Positions 36,345 through 48,375 of a DNA stretch of 64,000 nt are shown piece by piece. The notes beneath the pieces are model-generated. The model was not told the DNA's origin. It did not search any database and saw nothing but the letters and a program-made list of their open reading frames with translations. The first letter of the stretch is position 1. Each line of letters starts with the position of its first letter. Source of the stretch: Agrocybe praecox (lineage: Eukaryota; Basidiomycota; Agaricomycetes; Agaricales; Agrocybaceae); the NCBI GenBank assembly GCA_964017145.1, contig OZ024843.1:2347001-2411000 (forward strand). Reading direction: 5' to 3'. A program made the position numbers and the translations under genes.

Positions 36345-38210
36345 TCACTCAGAGTCGTCATCGGATTCCGAATCGCCTCGACGGCGACGTTTATTGGATC
36401 CATGTCGATTGCGCTAAATGCGAAAACAATTAGGGATTTCTTTACTGGACGACCTGATCCACGTACCAGGGGGAGCTTTTGGCCTTGATTTCCGAAAGCA
36501 ATAGACAGGGCAGTTGTATCTGAAGGACACATTAGGATAAGACGTATAATAATAATAGTATTGTTAATGTAATACCAGGTACACCTGGGAAGCGCTTCGC
36601 TGAGAAAACAGTGAAAGGCTCTGTGAATATCTGAGCAAGGACGGGTGACATGTCGTTATGTACGCGTTGAGCCCCTAGTTCAGGAGCAGGCGGACTGATT
36701 ATAGACCGAGATTGATACTATGATTAGAAGTGCTTTCATTTATAGAAAATATCAGAAATAAACTCACGCTCCTACGTTCATGAGACGCATTCTCAGCCGG
36801 AATGTGCCTATAAATGAGAATCAGCAAGAAATTCGGAGCGAGTGAAACAATATATCACGGGCTAACCTTCTGTTCTGACTGAAAGATCCTGGAATAAGAA
36901 AAAAATGCCAGGTTTTCGGTGTTCGTCAAGTAAACGGCAAGCATTCGATGAAAGAGGGCCAACAAGTGTACGTGTGTACGTGTGTCGAGGAGGTGGCCCG
37001 GCAATACCTGCGTGTGAAGGGCCAGGTGAACCCGGTACATGTTGAGGATAGTGCGCAAAGGCAGGAGGCTGTCCTTGATGGTAAGCTTGCCCATATATGT
37101 TCGTATTTTGATCCCCTTCCGCAGTGTTGGATGGCGCAGCACCAGAAGTATTATATGAATTTGTTTGAGACCATTGTCCCCCAGAAGAACCATTGTTCGC
37201 TGTTTCCGTAGCGTTCGACGACTGCGCCCGTAATGATGGGTCAACGTTATGGTCAACAGGAGCATATGCTGCTTCACTACTCCATGCACGGTATGGTAGA
37301 ATTTCGGGCTCTGCGGTTTCTGACTGCCAATTATTCGAAGATGAACTTGTTGATCGTCCGAATGAATGGATGGAGGGAAGGATTGGAGGAGGGAAACCAG
37401 CACTGCGGTCTACAGGTGGCGAGTAACCCCAGGTAGAAGATGGGTCGGGTGGCGGAGGTGGTCCGTAAGGCGCTCCCGGAGGATAAGTTGCTTCGGAACC
37501 CCCGGTTTGAGGAGGGTAATATGTTTGATTCGCGTAGGGTGCATGAGCGCTTAAGGATGGAGTTGAATTTCCTGTCTGTATAGTAAACAACAAAATTAGA
37601 AATGTTCACGGGGTATGATACACATATGATAATGATCAAATTACCTGGAATTGAGAAGGTGGTGAACTTCCTCTTCCTGAAAAGTAAATGTTAACTATAT
37701 GATGCAACGTGTACGAGTAGCCCCCCTTACCTCTTCGTTTTGTCTTAGTAGTAGTTGAAGCCGGAACATACCGTTCGGTGGAAGATGGGTGTAAAACTAA
37801 GTTCATTTCTTGTTTCCCATCTGCTGACCACAAGTCGACTGTCACCAGGAAAAAAGAACAGTCAACCTCACTAAAGTTGGTTAAGCGTAAGAAGGATGCT
37901 TTCTCTTGACACCTCCCATGTATTGCTTACTCGACATCGACGATGGAATCATCTTCCCGTTTCACTATCATTTTCGCAACGGCTGCAGGGGCCAACGGTC
38001 TCCGGTCCTATAGGAGAGGAAAGTCGATTGAGAAGGGGCATACATAGAGATTGTCAGGGACTAAGTACGCACCTTATCGCCGAAACCGCACATTCTTGCT
38101 CGCAATGGATGTTGCACGACTTCAAGAGAGTAATTCCTGACCAATGATAAGCCCTGGCGCACAGGAAGTCGCTGATGTTCGCGCACCTTCTCCCTATCCA
38201 CTTTCCCCAT
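36345..38210 (-). CDS. Velvet-domain regulator, VelB-like
   Basis: Velvet factors are NF-kappaB-fold DNA-binding regulators of development and secondary metabolism in fungi; VelB pairs with VosA and VeA. Reading runs over about eight exons and some 450 residues. The start MGKVDREKVREHQRLPVRQG leads to YSLEVVQHPLRARMCGFGDK, then DRRPLAPAAVAKMIVKRED, then FFLVTVDLWSADGKQEMNLV and HPSSTERYVPAS. A disordered segment of about 190 residues, rich in Tyr, Pro, Gln and Ser, follows. The domain resumes with TRTLVGPLSSNACRLLDEHR, GIFFLFQDLSVRTEGTFRLR and MRLMNVG, and ends PDTTALSIAFGNQGQKLPL before RNRHGSNKRRRRGDSESDDD. A long insert within the velvet domain is a known VelB trait. Homologue identity is strong; the VelB name fits best. 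Confidence 0.92.
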
Positions 38211-39090
38211 ACCAAAGGATCAGAAGCATCTTGTCTCGCCGAGGCAGTAGTCGCACTCGTCTGAGGTGGACGGAGGTCAGTCGCCTGGATCATAGTTGGT
38301 GGTCAAGAACCAGAAGAGTGCTTGGTGACGAGTGTTTTAAGGGAGGCACCCAAGTATTGGGTACGGCCTGGAGTGCGATGTTTGTGGCGAATACACCCAG
38401 CCGGATGAGAACCGGGATATGTAAGACCGTGTCAAGACGAGAAATGGACGGTGAGAAAGAATTCACACGAAAAGACGAGCTGTTGCAAGCAGAGAAACAG
38501 ATAACAAGCAGAACGTAGGATGTGGGAGATGAACAAGTAACAGGCGACCCGACAGAGTGGAAATTATTCAGCCAAGACAGATAAAACGGTCGCCGCCAGA
38601 ATTCTTTGTTTTTTTGTGCTTTTCTGGTTGCTTTTTGACCACAGTCCGAGATTCTCAATGCAGAAAGATTAAAGTAGAGTAAAAAGATAGTTCTTGAGCA
38701 TTCTCGCACAGCCACATGCGCGCTTGTTGGCTCATATCCACTGAACTCCTCAAAAAAATACTAAAATCCAGAAGCAATTCTTATCTCTGGGAAATCTACC
38801 AAACCAGTACCAAGGCTTTGGGTGGCCCACTCTTTTGGATCCTTTGCTCGGCTTCTGTGGTTTCCTTGAATCCTCACTGTCATAAACTCAAATTTCACTC
38901 TAAATCAGACAGTGCATCTTCGAGACCTTCTGTGAGGTGATATTCTGTCACTAGAAACAATCCAACTCTCAAAGTAATACAAGAGAACCGACAGAACGGA
39001 AATGGTGCACTGCTTTATGTTCACGCGCACGTGTTACACCAGTACCGGCATCACAAATTAGCTTGTTCACTCTCATTTATACTATTCACT
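38211..39090. promoter_or_regulatory. Divergent region, VelB-like / Arf GAP
   Basis: The 880 bases between the two divergent starts are longer than the other shared promoters in this window. A frame opening at 38293 on the minus strand is in a different frame from VelB and is not coding. The 38900-39080 part is C- and A-rich and leads into the Arf GAP start. Regulation of the velvet gene may occur here, but I see no defined site. Confidence 0.4.
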
Positions 39091-40605
39091 ATGGCAGACC
39101 AAGCTGCAGCAAAGAAGATCCTTAGCGAACTCTCCAAACGTGAAGATTTGCAAAACAAAATCTGCGCCGATTGCAACAATCCAAACCCGCAATGGGCGTC
39201 TTTAAGGTTGGCCTAATCGATATCGCTCGCGCCTATTCAATTGACCATCTTCATCTAGCTTCGCTGTATTCATATGTCTACAATGTGCTGGCGTACACCG
39301 TGGCTTTGGCGTGCATATCAGGCTAGCTTGAAAATCAGAACACCGCGACATGTTGTTCACATCGTCTTCTCTTTAGTTTCGTGCGATCGATTTCGATGGA
39401 CACCTGGCAGGACGAACAAGTTAGGCGGATGCAGGTATGCTATACAGTCATTTTCAAGACTAATTCAGTATTCAGACTTATTCATTTGAAGATTGGGGGA
39501 AATCTGGCGTTCAAAGAATTCATGAAATCCTACCAACCTGCTGATCAAGGAGGGTACAGAGAAGGTGCAAGTCCGCATGACACGTATCATTGTTGGGCAG
39601 CTGCTCAGTACAGGGAAAAGGTATGTCTGGTTTCTCCTTTCGTCTTGATAGCAACGTGTTTCATCCTCGACCTTTTCCCTTTAGCTGGATGCAGCGTTAG
39701 CTGGACGTGATTGGTCACCCTCCGCGCCTCCCGCAACCTTCAACGCTGGTTCGAGATCGGCTTCACCTGCACCGTCCGCGCAAGGTCTCCGTAAATCTCG
39801 GGCGTCCACCAGAACATTTACAAACCGTAGTGACTCTCGTTCTCCGGCCTCTTCGTTCCGAAGTTCACCAAGTAGTACTCCGAACCCGGCTAATGATCAG
39901 AAATCCCAGAACGAAGCTTACTTTGCTACGCTTGGCAGAGCGAACGAAAGCCGACCAGCAGATTTACCTCCTTCTCAGGGTGGGCGTTATGCTGGATTTG
40001 GGAATACCCCAAATCCGCCACAAAGCCAGAACCCTGCTTATGGACTTTCTTCTGCAAACGCTCCGAGCTTGAGTGAATTACAAGAAAACCCCGTAGTTGC
40101 ACTTAGTAAAGGATGGTCACTATTCGCTGCTGCTGTTGCTGGAGCTTCCAGAGCAGTGACTGAGAATGTAATCCAACCGGGAGTTGAAAAGGTTACCGAC
40201 CCAAACTTCCAGGCAAGCGTCAAAGGTTATATGACTGAGGCACAGAAAAAGGCTGCCATGGTCGGAAGTACTGCCAATGAGTGGTCGAAACATCAATTCG
40301 GTGTGGATGTTGCGGATACTGTTGGGGGTGTCGTGGGTACTGTGAAGGATCGTGTCGTTGGTCCTTCCCGAGCTGGCTATGGATCTCTTTCAATGACTAG
40401 CCCACACGATACGGGAGAATCCTCTGGCTTATACGACGGCGATGATGACGATTTGTTCACGGAATATCGTGGCCAAAATTCAACATCGTCCCCCCAAACT
40501 TCTGCATTCAATACTTACGATCCCGCCCCAGCGAAGCAAAATAAATCAGCACCGGCGCCTGCTGCAAAGAATAGTGATTGGGATGATGATTGGAAAGATT
40601 TTTAG
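39091..40605 (+). CDS. ARF GTPase-activating protein (Gcs1/ArfGAP1 type)
   Basis: This GAP stimulates GTP hydrolysis on Arf1 and so controls COPI vesicle budding between Golgi and ER. Five exons give about 440 residues. The start MADQAAAKKILSELSKREDL leads to the zinc finger ICADCNNPNPQWASL, joined across an intron to SFAVFICLQCAGVHRGFGVH, so that the CxxC..CxxC pairs are complete; the arginine finger is in GVHRG. Next come SFVRSISMDTWQDEQVRRMQ, IGGNLAFKEFMKSYQPADQ and YREK. The tail is Ser/Pro-rich with a predicted amphipathic helix near GWSLFAAAVAGASRAVTENV, fitting the ALPS curvature sensor of ArfGAP1, and ends NSDWDDDWKDF, a coatomer-type W motif. The second intron begins GC, not GT (39322-39376). 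Confidence 0.93.
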
Positions 40606-40865
40606 ATAAATTATGTGTAGTCTTTTGAGATACCTTACTATCTATTATTTATTTGGAAAAAGGATGTTTATTTATTCAAGCCGTCTTATATATTAGAGCA
40701 TGTCCCGGTCATAAGGTCCGGCCGATCGTCATCGTCTCTTTAAACGGAACTCGCGTGTAGTTCATATGCATCATACTTGTTCAAATACCATTTCTTTCTC
40801 TTAAAGCGCTCATAGTCCAGTCTCCCTCCTCATTGTAACAGTAAATCAGTATCATTTTCAGCAAT
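40606..40865. other. Short intergenic spacer
   Basis: The 260 bases hold the Arf GAP 3' end and the promoter of the carboxylase gene. A TTTATTTATTC-like AT-rich stretch near 40645-40680 may be part of the polyadenylation signal region. No other feature is seen. Confidence 0.35.
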
Positions 40866-43231
40866 ATGCGGAGCGTGCTTCAGAGGTCACTATTGAAAAC
40901 AGTATCCCTGCATTCAACGCGCATGCGCAGATATCATGCTTCCGTACTTCCTTCACTTATTTCAACGTCGAGTCCAGAGTTCCAGGCAAAGGAAGCTTCC
41001 ATGGACGAGCTAGTGAAGAACCTGGAGTCCAAGTTGGCAGCAGCGCGTCAAGGAGGTGGATCCAAAGCTGCTGAACGAATGAAAAGTAAAGGCAAGCGCC
41101 TACCTCGCGAACGGTCTGTTAATTCCATTTATCTCAGCTTTGCTTATCTCTGTGTTCATTGTAATGCTATGAATCCAGGTTAAGTCTAGTGCTTGATCCA
41201 GGCTCACCGTTCCTTGAACTCTCGCCCCTCGCTGCAGAAGAGGTTTATCCAGGACAGTCGATACCCGGTGCGGGTATTATAACCGGCATCGGTCGTATAT
41301 CTGGTAAAGAATGCGTCATAGTTGTGAACGACGCGACAGTAAAAGGTGGCTCGTACTATCCGCTGACGGTAAAGAAGCATTTGCGTGCTCAAGAGATTGC
41401 AAGGGAGAATGGGCTGCCTTGTGTCTATATTGGTAAGTTGTATTCTATTCACTCTCAATTCAACCTGTTGATATGTGTTGCTTTCGCCAGTGGAAAGCGG
41501 AGGCGCTGCACTTCCCTACCAAGCAAACGTGTTTCCGGATAAAGAGCATTTTGGAAGGATTTTCTATAACATGGTGAACATTACGGATCAAAATATAGGG
41601 ATGACTTTTTGATAATATCATAGGCACAAATGTCTGCTCTAGGAATACCACAGATTGCAGTCGTTCATGGCATGTCAGTGGCCGGTATGTTATCTCTGAC
41701 ATCTGGAAGACAATAGCAAACTCTAAACGCGTCCTCTGCCTTAAGGTGGTGCATACGTGCCCGCTATGGCAGATGAAAATATTATTGTACAGAATCAAGG
41801 ACATATCTTCTTGGCAGGCCCTCCTCTTGTCAAGGCGGCAACTGGAGAGGAAGTGGATGCTGAAACTCTTGGAGGGGGTCTTATGCACTCTACAGAAAGC
41901 GGAGTGACAGACCACCTAGCTCGCGATGACGAACATGCCCTTGCTATAGCGCGCGAAATTGTAGGCGATCTCGGGCACGGTGGCAGAACGTTAGCCCAGG
42001 TAATATCCTTGCTGTTCGCGTTGATAGATCCACGTTGACAATCACTTTCAATAGCCCACGGCGATACCTGAAGAGCCCCTGTACCCAGCGTCAGATCTGC
42101 ATGGCATCGTCGGCACAGACGTTCGTCAGCCATTTGATATGAGAGACGTCATCTCTCGTATTGTTGACGGCAGTAAATTCAGAGAATTTAAGAAAGAGTA
42201 CGGCCCTACGATGATAACGGTTTGACATGTCATCTACAAATCAAAAAAATGTCGCTGAAATAAATTATCCAGGGCTTTGCTAACATACATGGGTACGAAG
42301 TTGGAATTGTTGCCAATAATGGAATCCTCTTTTCGCCATCGGCGTTAAAAGCAACCCATTTCATTCAATTATGCTCACAACGACAGATACCTTTATTATT
42401 TTTAGTCAATGTAACTGGTATGTCCTCCATTCTCGTTGAAGCTGTATCAAATATGTCTAATAATCACCACAGGATATATGGTTGGTTCCAAGGCCGAGAA
42501 GGGCGGTATTGCCAAAGACGGTAAGATGCTTTCTACAATTTTGCTATGGCTCTCGCTAATTTATTTTACTCATAGGAGCCAAGATGGTCCGCGCCGTCGC
42601 CTGCGCTGATGTTCCTAAACTTACTGTGATAGTCGGTGGAAGTTTCGGTGCTGGAAACTACGGTAATAGTCTCCACTCCACGCTTGAAAAGTACAAATTT
42701 GACGTCACCCTTTTCTTAATTGATAGGAATGGCAGGGCGTGCTGTAAGTGTCTTATTCTCAGTTACCTCAAATTTGATCTGAGTTTTTTTCTGACCTTCA
42801 CAGTACTCGCCTCGCTTTTTATGGATGTGGCCTGTGAGTTACGTGTCATCTTAAAAGGTCGGGCATAATTTGATCAAAACTATAGAATGCCAAGGTCTCT
42901 GTCATGGGTTCCGCCCAATTATCTTCGGTTATGAACACCGTTTCCAGGTATGCACACAGTGTGCTATATGTGTTACAATACTGACGAAGTCACTAGCGAT
43001 GCTTCCCAGCATTCTTCTTTGCAAGATGAAATCGAACACCAGTCTACGGCATTGTACTCTACAGCCCGTTTGTGGGATGATGGAATTATTAAACCAAAAG
43101 ATACAAGAGATGTTGTTGGGCTCGGGCTCGCACTTGTATCCCGAGAGAAACAAACCAGGACATCAGGAAGCCAAACGACAGCTACTACGTGGGACGGTAA
43201 TGGTAGAGGATTTGGTGTATTTAGAATGTAA
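40866..43231 (+). CDS. Methylcrotonoyl-CoA carboxylase subunit beta (mitochondrial)
   Basis: This is the carboxyltransferase subunit of the biotin enzyme that carboxylates 3-methylcrotonyl-CoA in leucine breakdown in the mitochondrial matrix. The N terminus [20 protein letters not shown] is a presequence. About eleven exons give nearly 570 residues. Key segments are [156 protein letters not shown], and [20 protein letters not shown]. These match the crotonase-fold halves of the carboxyltransferase and the MCC (not propionyl) pattern. The C-terminal exon ends [11 protein letters not shown]. It lies 330 bases upstream of the MLH3 gene on the same strand. Confidence 0.95.
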
Positions 43232-43562
43232 GTATTTATATACATAGTAAGAAATATGACTTCATTATACTCCCTGTCTTTCTTGAAATTTTTTGCTTGT
43301 ACCGTTCCTACGATGTATGGTTTTCCAATATGTTAGTACTTCTTGAGTATATCGTGTTGATATCGTGTTTGCCCTCGTGTGTAACACCCAGCATCATTTT
43401 GTCCGAAAAAGGCAATAGCAGGCGGCAAACACGAGGCGTGGCGCCAAACATAGAATGGTTCAACCTTCTTTTCAACCGCTTCAAAACTTGAACATTGCCC
43501 CTTGAATCTCAACGCTGCTTAACTCATCGTTCTCTGAATGCTGACTTGAAATGGAAAGATAT

Positions 43563-46500
43563 GAACGAACCTTTTCCTGCTATTGAGCGTCTCCCACTGC
43601 CGACGCAAACAAAACTTCGTTCAACCCAGATTTTGACTTCACTACCTCAAATTGTATCAGAATTACTACAGAACTCCCTGGATGCTCAAGCAACTCATAT
43701 TGACGTTGGGGTAGACTTTGAAGAATGGATGTGCTGGGTTACCGACAATGGACATGGTATGTCTAAGGACGACCTCGAATTGCTTGCGCGAGTGGGCGAA
43801 AACGGGCGCTACAGTGAGTGCAATTTACAATGACGAAGTGAGGACGCAAGTGAACGTCGAAAAGATACATCGAAGACATACGAGTCATCGGCGACAGGCG
43901 CACCTTCCACGTTCGGCTTTCGTGGTGAAGGTGTGTGTTTCATCTTAGTCCTCTGGAAAAATGAAAACTAAGCTCGATATAATTCCAGCTTTGGCTTCTG
44001 CTGCGGATATTGCATGTCTTGAGATATGTTCAAGGACGCAAAGGTCTCGGAACACGTGGTCTGTAATATTGAAGGTTAGTTAATACTTGGATCGTCCTAA
44101 CAACTACTCTAAATGTGTCTTCCACCTCAATGATTTAAGGGCGGGAAACTTCTATACCAGGGTGAAGCAGTGCGCTGGAAACGCGAGCGACCCGGGACAA
44201 CTGTATGCGTGCGAGACACATTTTACAATGTAAGGCCGAACTACATGACCATGTGCGCAAACACCCCTACTAATCCCTGATGCCTACACAGCTCCCAGTT
44301 CGTCGTCTTGCGCATACACCCCCTGTCCGGGCATGGGACTTGATAAGAAAAGAAGTAGAAACATACTCCCTCGTGTTTCCAAACGTATCCTTCGCTGTGG
44401 AATATCTTAATCGTTCAGCAGAACGAACTCAAACTAAAGATCAGACATTTCGTATATCAAAGGTAACTTCCGTCTTCCCTCCTTTACCTGGATTGTGAAT
44501 GAATGTTTGTGATTTAGACAGCTTCTACATTGCATGCCTTCCGAAATTTGTTCGGATACGCATTGGTCGAGGTTAGTCCATTCGCAGCATTAATATTGAA
44601 CCGCAGCACATCTTCCTTATCTTCTTTCCAGCATGTAGAAGAAATATACGTGTCTGATGAATCAATGACAATGGAAGGCTTTATCAGTCTGTCAGGTGCC
44701 CCTTCTAAAGCATGTCACTGGTATCTTTTCCATTTTTGCGATACTAAAACGATAGCGTCTCTACAGGTCTATCAATTTCTCTGTGAGATGAATTCGAATG
44801 CGCTCCAACTTCTAGAATTCAGTGTTTCGAATTAGATATCAACCGCCATCCTATTGCAGTAACCGATCTCAATCGAGTCATTGAAGCTCAGTTCGCTTCC
44901 AGTTCGTTTGGAAAAAATGTAACAGATCCAACATCATTTCACTTACGTGTCAAACGTTAACGCTCTTTTAGGCTCTTGACGAAGAAGGAGAAACGACTAT
45001 GCCACGTTCGAGTTGGTGTTCTCTGAAAACAGTGCTCACCTTGACTACATTACTGATATGGTTCCAGCAATAAGGCGCTCGCCTCGTAAGTCTGAGAAAA
45101 GGCCAATTTATGTTTTGAATATCTCCATTGCGCCAGAAGAAGTTGATAATCATCTGGACCCCAGCAAAAGTCATGTTCAATTTTGTGTGGGTTCAAGTTG
45201 TGCAACGAACCATCTTATCTGCTCATATTTATTGCTTCTCGTATAGAACAAGACAAGTGTCATAAACTTCCTGTCGAGGACAATCCGATCATTTTTACAA
45301 AAGCATGGATTTTTGGTCCGGGGGGATGGTGCCTTGGGGCGATCAGCCAGCCCGTCGCCCTCACCTCGGAAACGGAAGAAGTTGGGTTTCGACGATTCTG
45401 GCTTTGAAGAATTCGATACCATAAATGAAATATCCACTCTATCTTTGCAAACTGCTAACCAAACTTTGGAAACGGATATGTGTGATCCACTCTATGTCTC
45501 AATGGTTCGTTCTGTCTAATTTTACACGCCAGTCATTGACGCAATTCATAGGGAGGAATCTCAGAGGAGGTTATATGGGAAGATCCTACCTCAGGCGAGC
45601 GGTTTTTTGTGGACTCTCGGACCGGCAATTCGTACAGTCAAACGAATGCTCATTCAAAAAAAGACCTTCACAACTTTACAAGTCGGGGTGGAAGACGTAC
45701 TCTAAGGCAACACGAAACCAATGGCCTGGCGATGAGTTCATGTGTCTCCAAAAGCCCTGTGCCCATTTGGCTGGAGCAGGCTCTCAAAGTGGGTCGTCGC
45801 TTATCGTATTCTACGCGTCTTTTTCACAGGCGCTGACGCGTAATGGTAGAGCAATCAGACGTATAACATGACAGACGAAGCAATTCCGTCTGCGGCATCG
45901 TTTTTACCAGTAACCCAAAACACATCCGGCGAGAATCCCCGACTCGACGACAAACACGGATGCCATAAAAAGATGAACCATGTTCGCGATAAACACTTGA
46001 AGCTGGGAAATCTTGAGGCGATATATAACAATTCTTTGCATTGGTTCACCAGGGATGATATCCGTCATGCCGAAATTATTAGTCAAGTCGATCGCAAGTT
46101 TATCGCATGTCGGTTTCCGAAGCGCAGCAATGGTCACGTCCCCCCACAGGAAAACGGTTATGCATCTGCGCAAACAAATTCTGTACTCGCTCTCATCGAT
46201 CAGCATGCAGCCGATGAACGCGTTCGGGTGGAACGATTCCTCAAGGAGCTGTTTCTGGGCTTTCTTAATTCACAAGACGAAAAAGGTGGCGTCCGAACTA
46301 GAGTACTAAACCCACCTCGTCCGATCCTTCTGACACAGCACGAGGCTCTCATGATAAAACGGTCACAAGATGACCGAGAGATGTTACGAAAATGGGGTGT
46401 CGGATTCGCAGATCTGTCGAAGGTTATGGCAGAGTCTGGTTCTGCATCGGAATCCGGATGTAGTCTAGGGTACACACAGCTTCTTGTCAGCTCAATTCCT

Positions 46501-47111
46501 GAGGTTGTGAGCGATAAGGTATGTTTTGGATTGCTTTTGTTTTGTGTTTGTCCTATTGTGCTTTTGTTGACGATTGCTCACCGACTGGACGGTAGCTTCT
46601 ACAAGGAAACGAACTGCGGGATTTCGTAAAAGGATTCCTTGGCCAGATCCAGACTGGAGACCTCTTTACGGAGTCTTCAAATATAGACCCTACTCCTGAA
46701 GCCGATGAGCAGGAGTTCTTCTGGCTGAAGGCTATGCGAAGGTGTCCGAAAGCCCTGCTCGATCTCGTGAATTCAAAGGCTTGTCGAGGCAAGCGGCTAT
46801 CTACTAAGCGCTCGCGCTAACGGCTGATGATCAACTCATGGTATAGGCGCTATCATGTTCAACGATACGCTTTCAGTTAGTCAGTGCGAAAGACTTGTGA
46901 AGCAGTTGTCTGAAACAGCGTTTCCCTTTCAATGTGCTCACGGACGGTTCGTTTCTACATATAATTGAGTCTATAATTGCACTGACGATATGGCCGTGTT
47001 CCGTTCGTCAGGCCGTCACTTGTACCTTTGGTCGAGATTGCGATGGGGCAGGAAATAAGACAGAAACGTCAGAAGGATTGGACTCGATTAGATACAATGG
47101 TGGCTGAATGA
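43563..47111 (+). CDS. MLH3: DNA mismatch repair endonuclease subunit MLH3
   Basis: MLH3 pairs with MLH1 to form MutLgamma, which nicks DNA during meiotic crossover formation and repairs some mismatches. I read around a dozen exons and some 850-900 residues. The GHKL ATPase motifs are ELLQNSLDA, VTDNGHGMSKDD and, across an intron, FGFRGEALASAADI. The transducer part includes DTFYNLPVRRLAHT and DPSKSHVQF. A linker contains a Lys/Arg stretch PRKRKKLGFDD. The C-terminal endonuclease domain has VDRKFIACRF, ALIDQHAADERVRVERFLKE (the DQHAxxER metal motif), then SKACRGAIMFNDTLSVSQCE and FPFQCAHGRPSLVPL. The FPFQCAHGRPS form separates MLH3 from PMS1. The stop is at 47109-47111. A few small exons around 44220-45000 and the internal intron positions are my reconstruction. 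Confidence 0.93.
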
Positions 47112-47478
47112 ATGGATTAAAGACTTCTTTACTTCTCACAATGGGCAGGTGTGGTAAATGAGAGAGGACATTTTAGGCTGAATGGCCTCGATAACCCCAG
47201 TTTGTCGATCTGGGAGGAAGTGGGGTCGGGTAATATTCGTGTAAGTGAGGTATCAAACATCGGCTTGTAAATAATGCTTGAATATTTGGAGCAAAGGAGA
47301 GATGAGGTCCCGTGACGTCAGACTGGTCACTGGGTGGGGCTAGATTTTGACTGAGTCATGACCAGTGCAGTGCGGCTGCGACCCCGGAGACGTCATTGAT
47401 GGGACTGTGGTCCTCTGGACGACTATAAAGCCACTTTGCCTCCTTTCTTCTTTTCTTTCATAACAACCACACTCACAA
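47112..47478. promoter_or_regulatory. Stress-type promoter of the Rtc3-like gene
   Basis: The spacer holds three bZIP-type sites close together: a perfect CRE palindrome TGACGTCA at 47313-47320, an AP-1 site TGAGTCA at 47352-47358, and a CRE-like GACGTCAT at 47389-47396. A TATAAAG box lies at 47424-47430, 49 bases before the start codon at 47479. In fungi CRE and AP-1 sites are bound by Atf1-, Sko1- and Yap1-type bZIP factors in stress responses, which fits a stress-induced Rtc3-like gene. The binding itself is inferred. Confidence 0.6.
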
Positions 47479-48061
47479 ATGGCCCCATCACTCACAAAGC
47501 TCGTCTACAAACCCGACAATCAGTCCACCGACGAATACACACTCATCATCAACCCTGAAGCAGTAAGTTCACTCGTTTCTTAATCGCGGCGCATCGTCAT
47601 CTCATTTCGATATTGAAGTACAAGAAATGGAAGAGCGGAGGTGAGTTATTTCCTGGTAATCAAACATGGCTAATACTAAAGCATTGACTTGTAGACACGT
47701 AAATACATCCACTCATCAGCTGAGATCAGAGCATGGAACTGACCTTTGTGTATAGATCGATTCCCCAATCTGACATCGTAGACTGTGAGCATCTCTGCGC
47801 TGAAAGCATGTGTGCATTTACCCAACCTTATCGATAGCATTTGAAATCTTTCACTCTGGACAAGGATCGCAAGGGATCCTTGGCAGACCATCGAAACAAC
47901 AGCTTGATACCGTTTTCGGATCATCGAAGGATGTAGATATCGTCGAAATCATGTTGCAAAAAGGAGTGCAGCAGTCTGGGGAAATCAAAACGTCGGAAGC
48001 AGCTCGTAACACAATGAGAGGAAGCAATTTGTCTCAGTCACAACCCATGGGCAGTCGATGA
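47479..48061 (+). CDS. Small SBDS-domain protein, Rtc3-like, with a micro-exon
   Basis: The product of about 120 residues resembles yeast Rtc3 (Yhr087w), a small stress-induced protein with the N-terminal SBDS fold and possible RNA-binding role. Five exons are read: 47479-47562, 47619-47640, 47695-47698, 47756-47784 and 47838-48061, with phases 0,1,2,1 between them. The product reads MAPSLTKLVYKPDNQSTDEY, then YKKWKSGDTSIPQSDIVDSF, then EIFHSGQGSQGILGRPSKQQ and FGSSKDVDIVEIMLQKGVQQ, ending QSQPMGSR. The third exon is only ACAC. Leaving it out shifts the frame into a stop after a few codons, and reading through into the next intron gives a stop at once. The SFEIFHSGQGSQGxLGRPSK block is the family signature. 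Promoter sites are described separately. Confidence 0.85.
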
Positions 48062-48375
48062 AAACTTGTATTGTAACTGCATCATCCTCACCAACACAAA
48101 TGTAACTTTATTCGAACTGATCTTTCGTGGGAATTATGATCATCATCTCCAAAGAAATTGTATCGCCTTTACTATTCAAGGGCTTATTGCCCAGACTAGG
48201 TCATCAGAAAGCGCTTCCAGTGTCGAAACAAATTATTGGCTACATATCAAGCGTTGGTAACAAAAAAACACTTTTGTTCAATTCATGAATATTAGAAACC
48301 ATCCCAAGTTCTCGTGCTACAATTGTGTACTATGTACTGCTCCCTCACGATTTGAAGCTGCTTCAACTAACTCAA
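48062..48375. other. Convergent intergenic region
   Basis: The Rtc3-like gene and the first hydrophobin gene end facing each other across 314 bases. Open frames here are random. The sequence is AT-rich, as expected for two 3' untranslated regions. Confidence 0.4.

Noticed and set aside
36855..37403. Minus-strand frame of 182 codons inside the velvet gene
   Set aside because: It is another frame of the low-complexity velvet insert; the neighbouring frame continues in phase to conserved velvet sequence.
38054..38293. Minus-strand frame starting at 38293 as an N-terminal extension of the velvet protein
   Set aside because: It is in another frame from the conserved EVVQHPLRARMCGFGDK block, which opens at the ATG at 38210.
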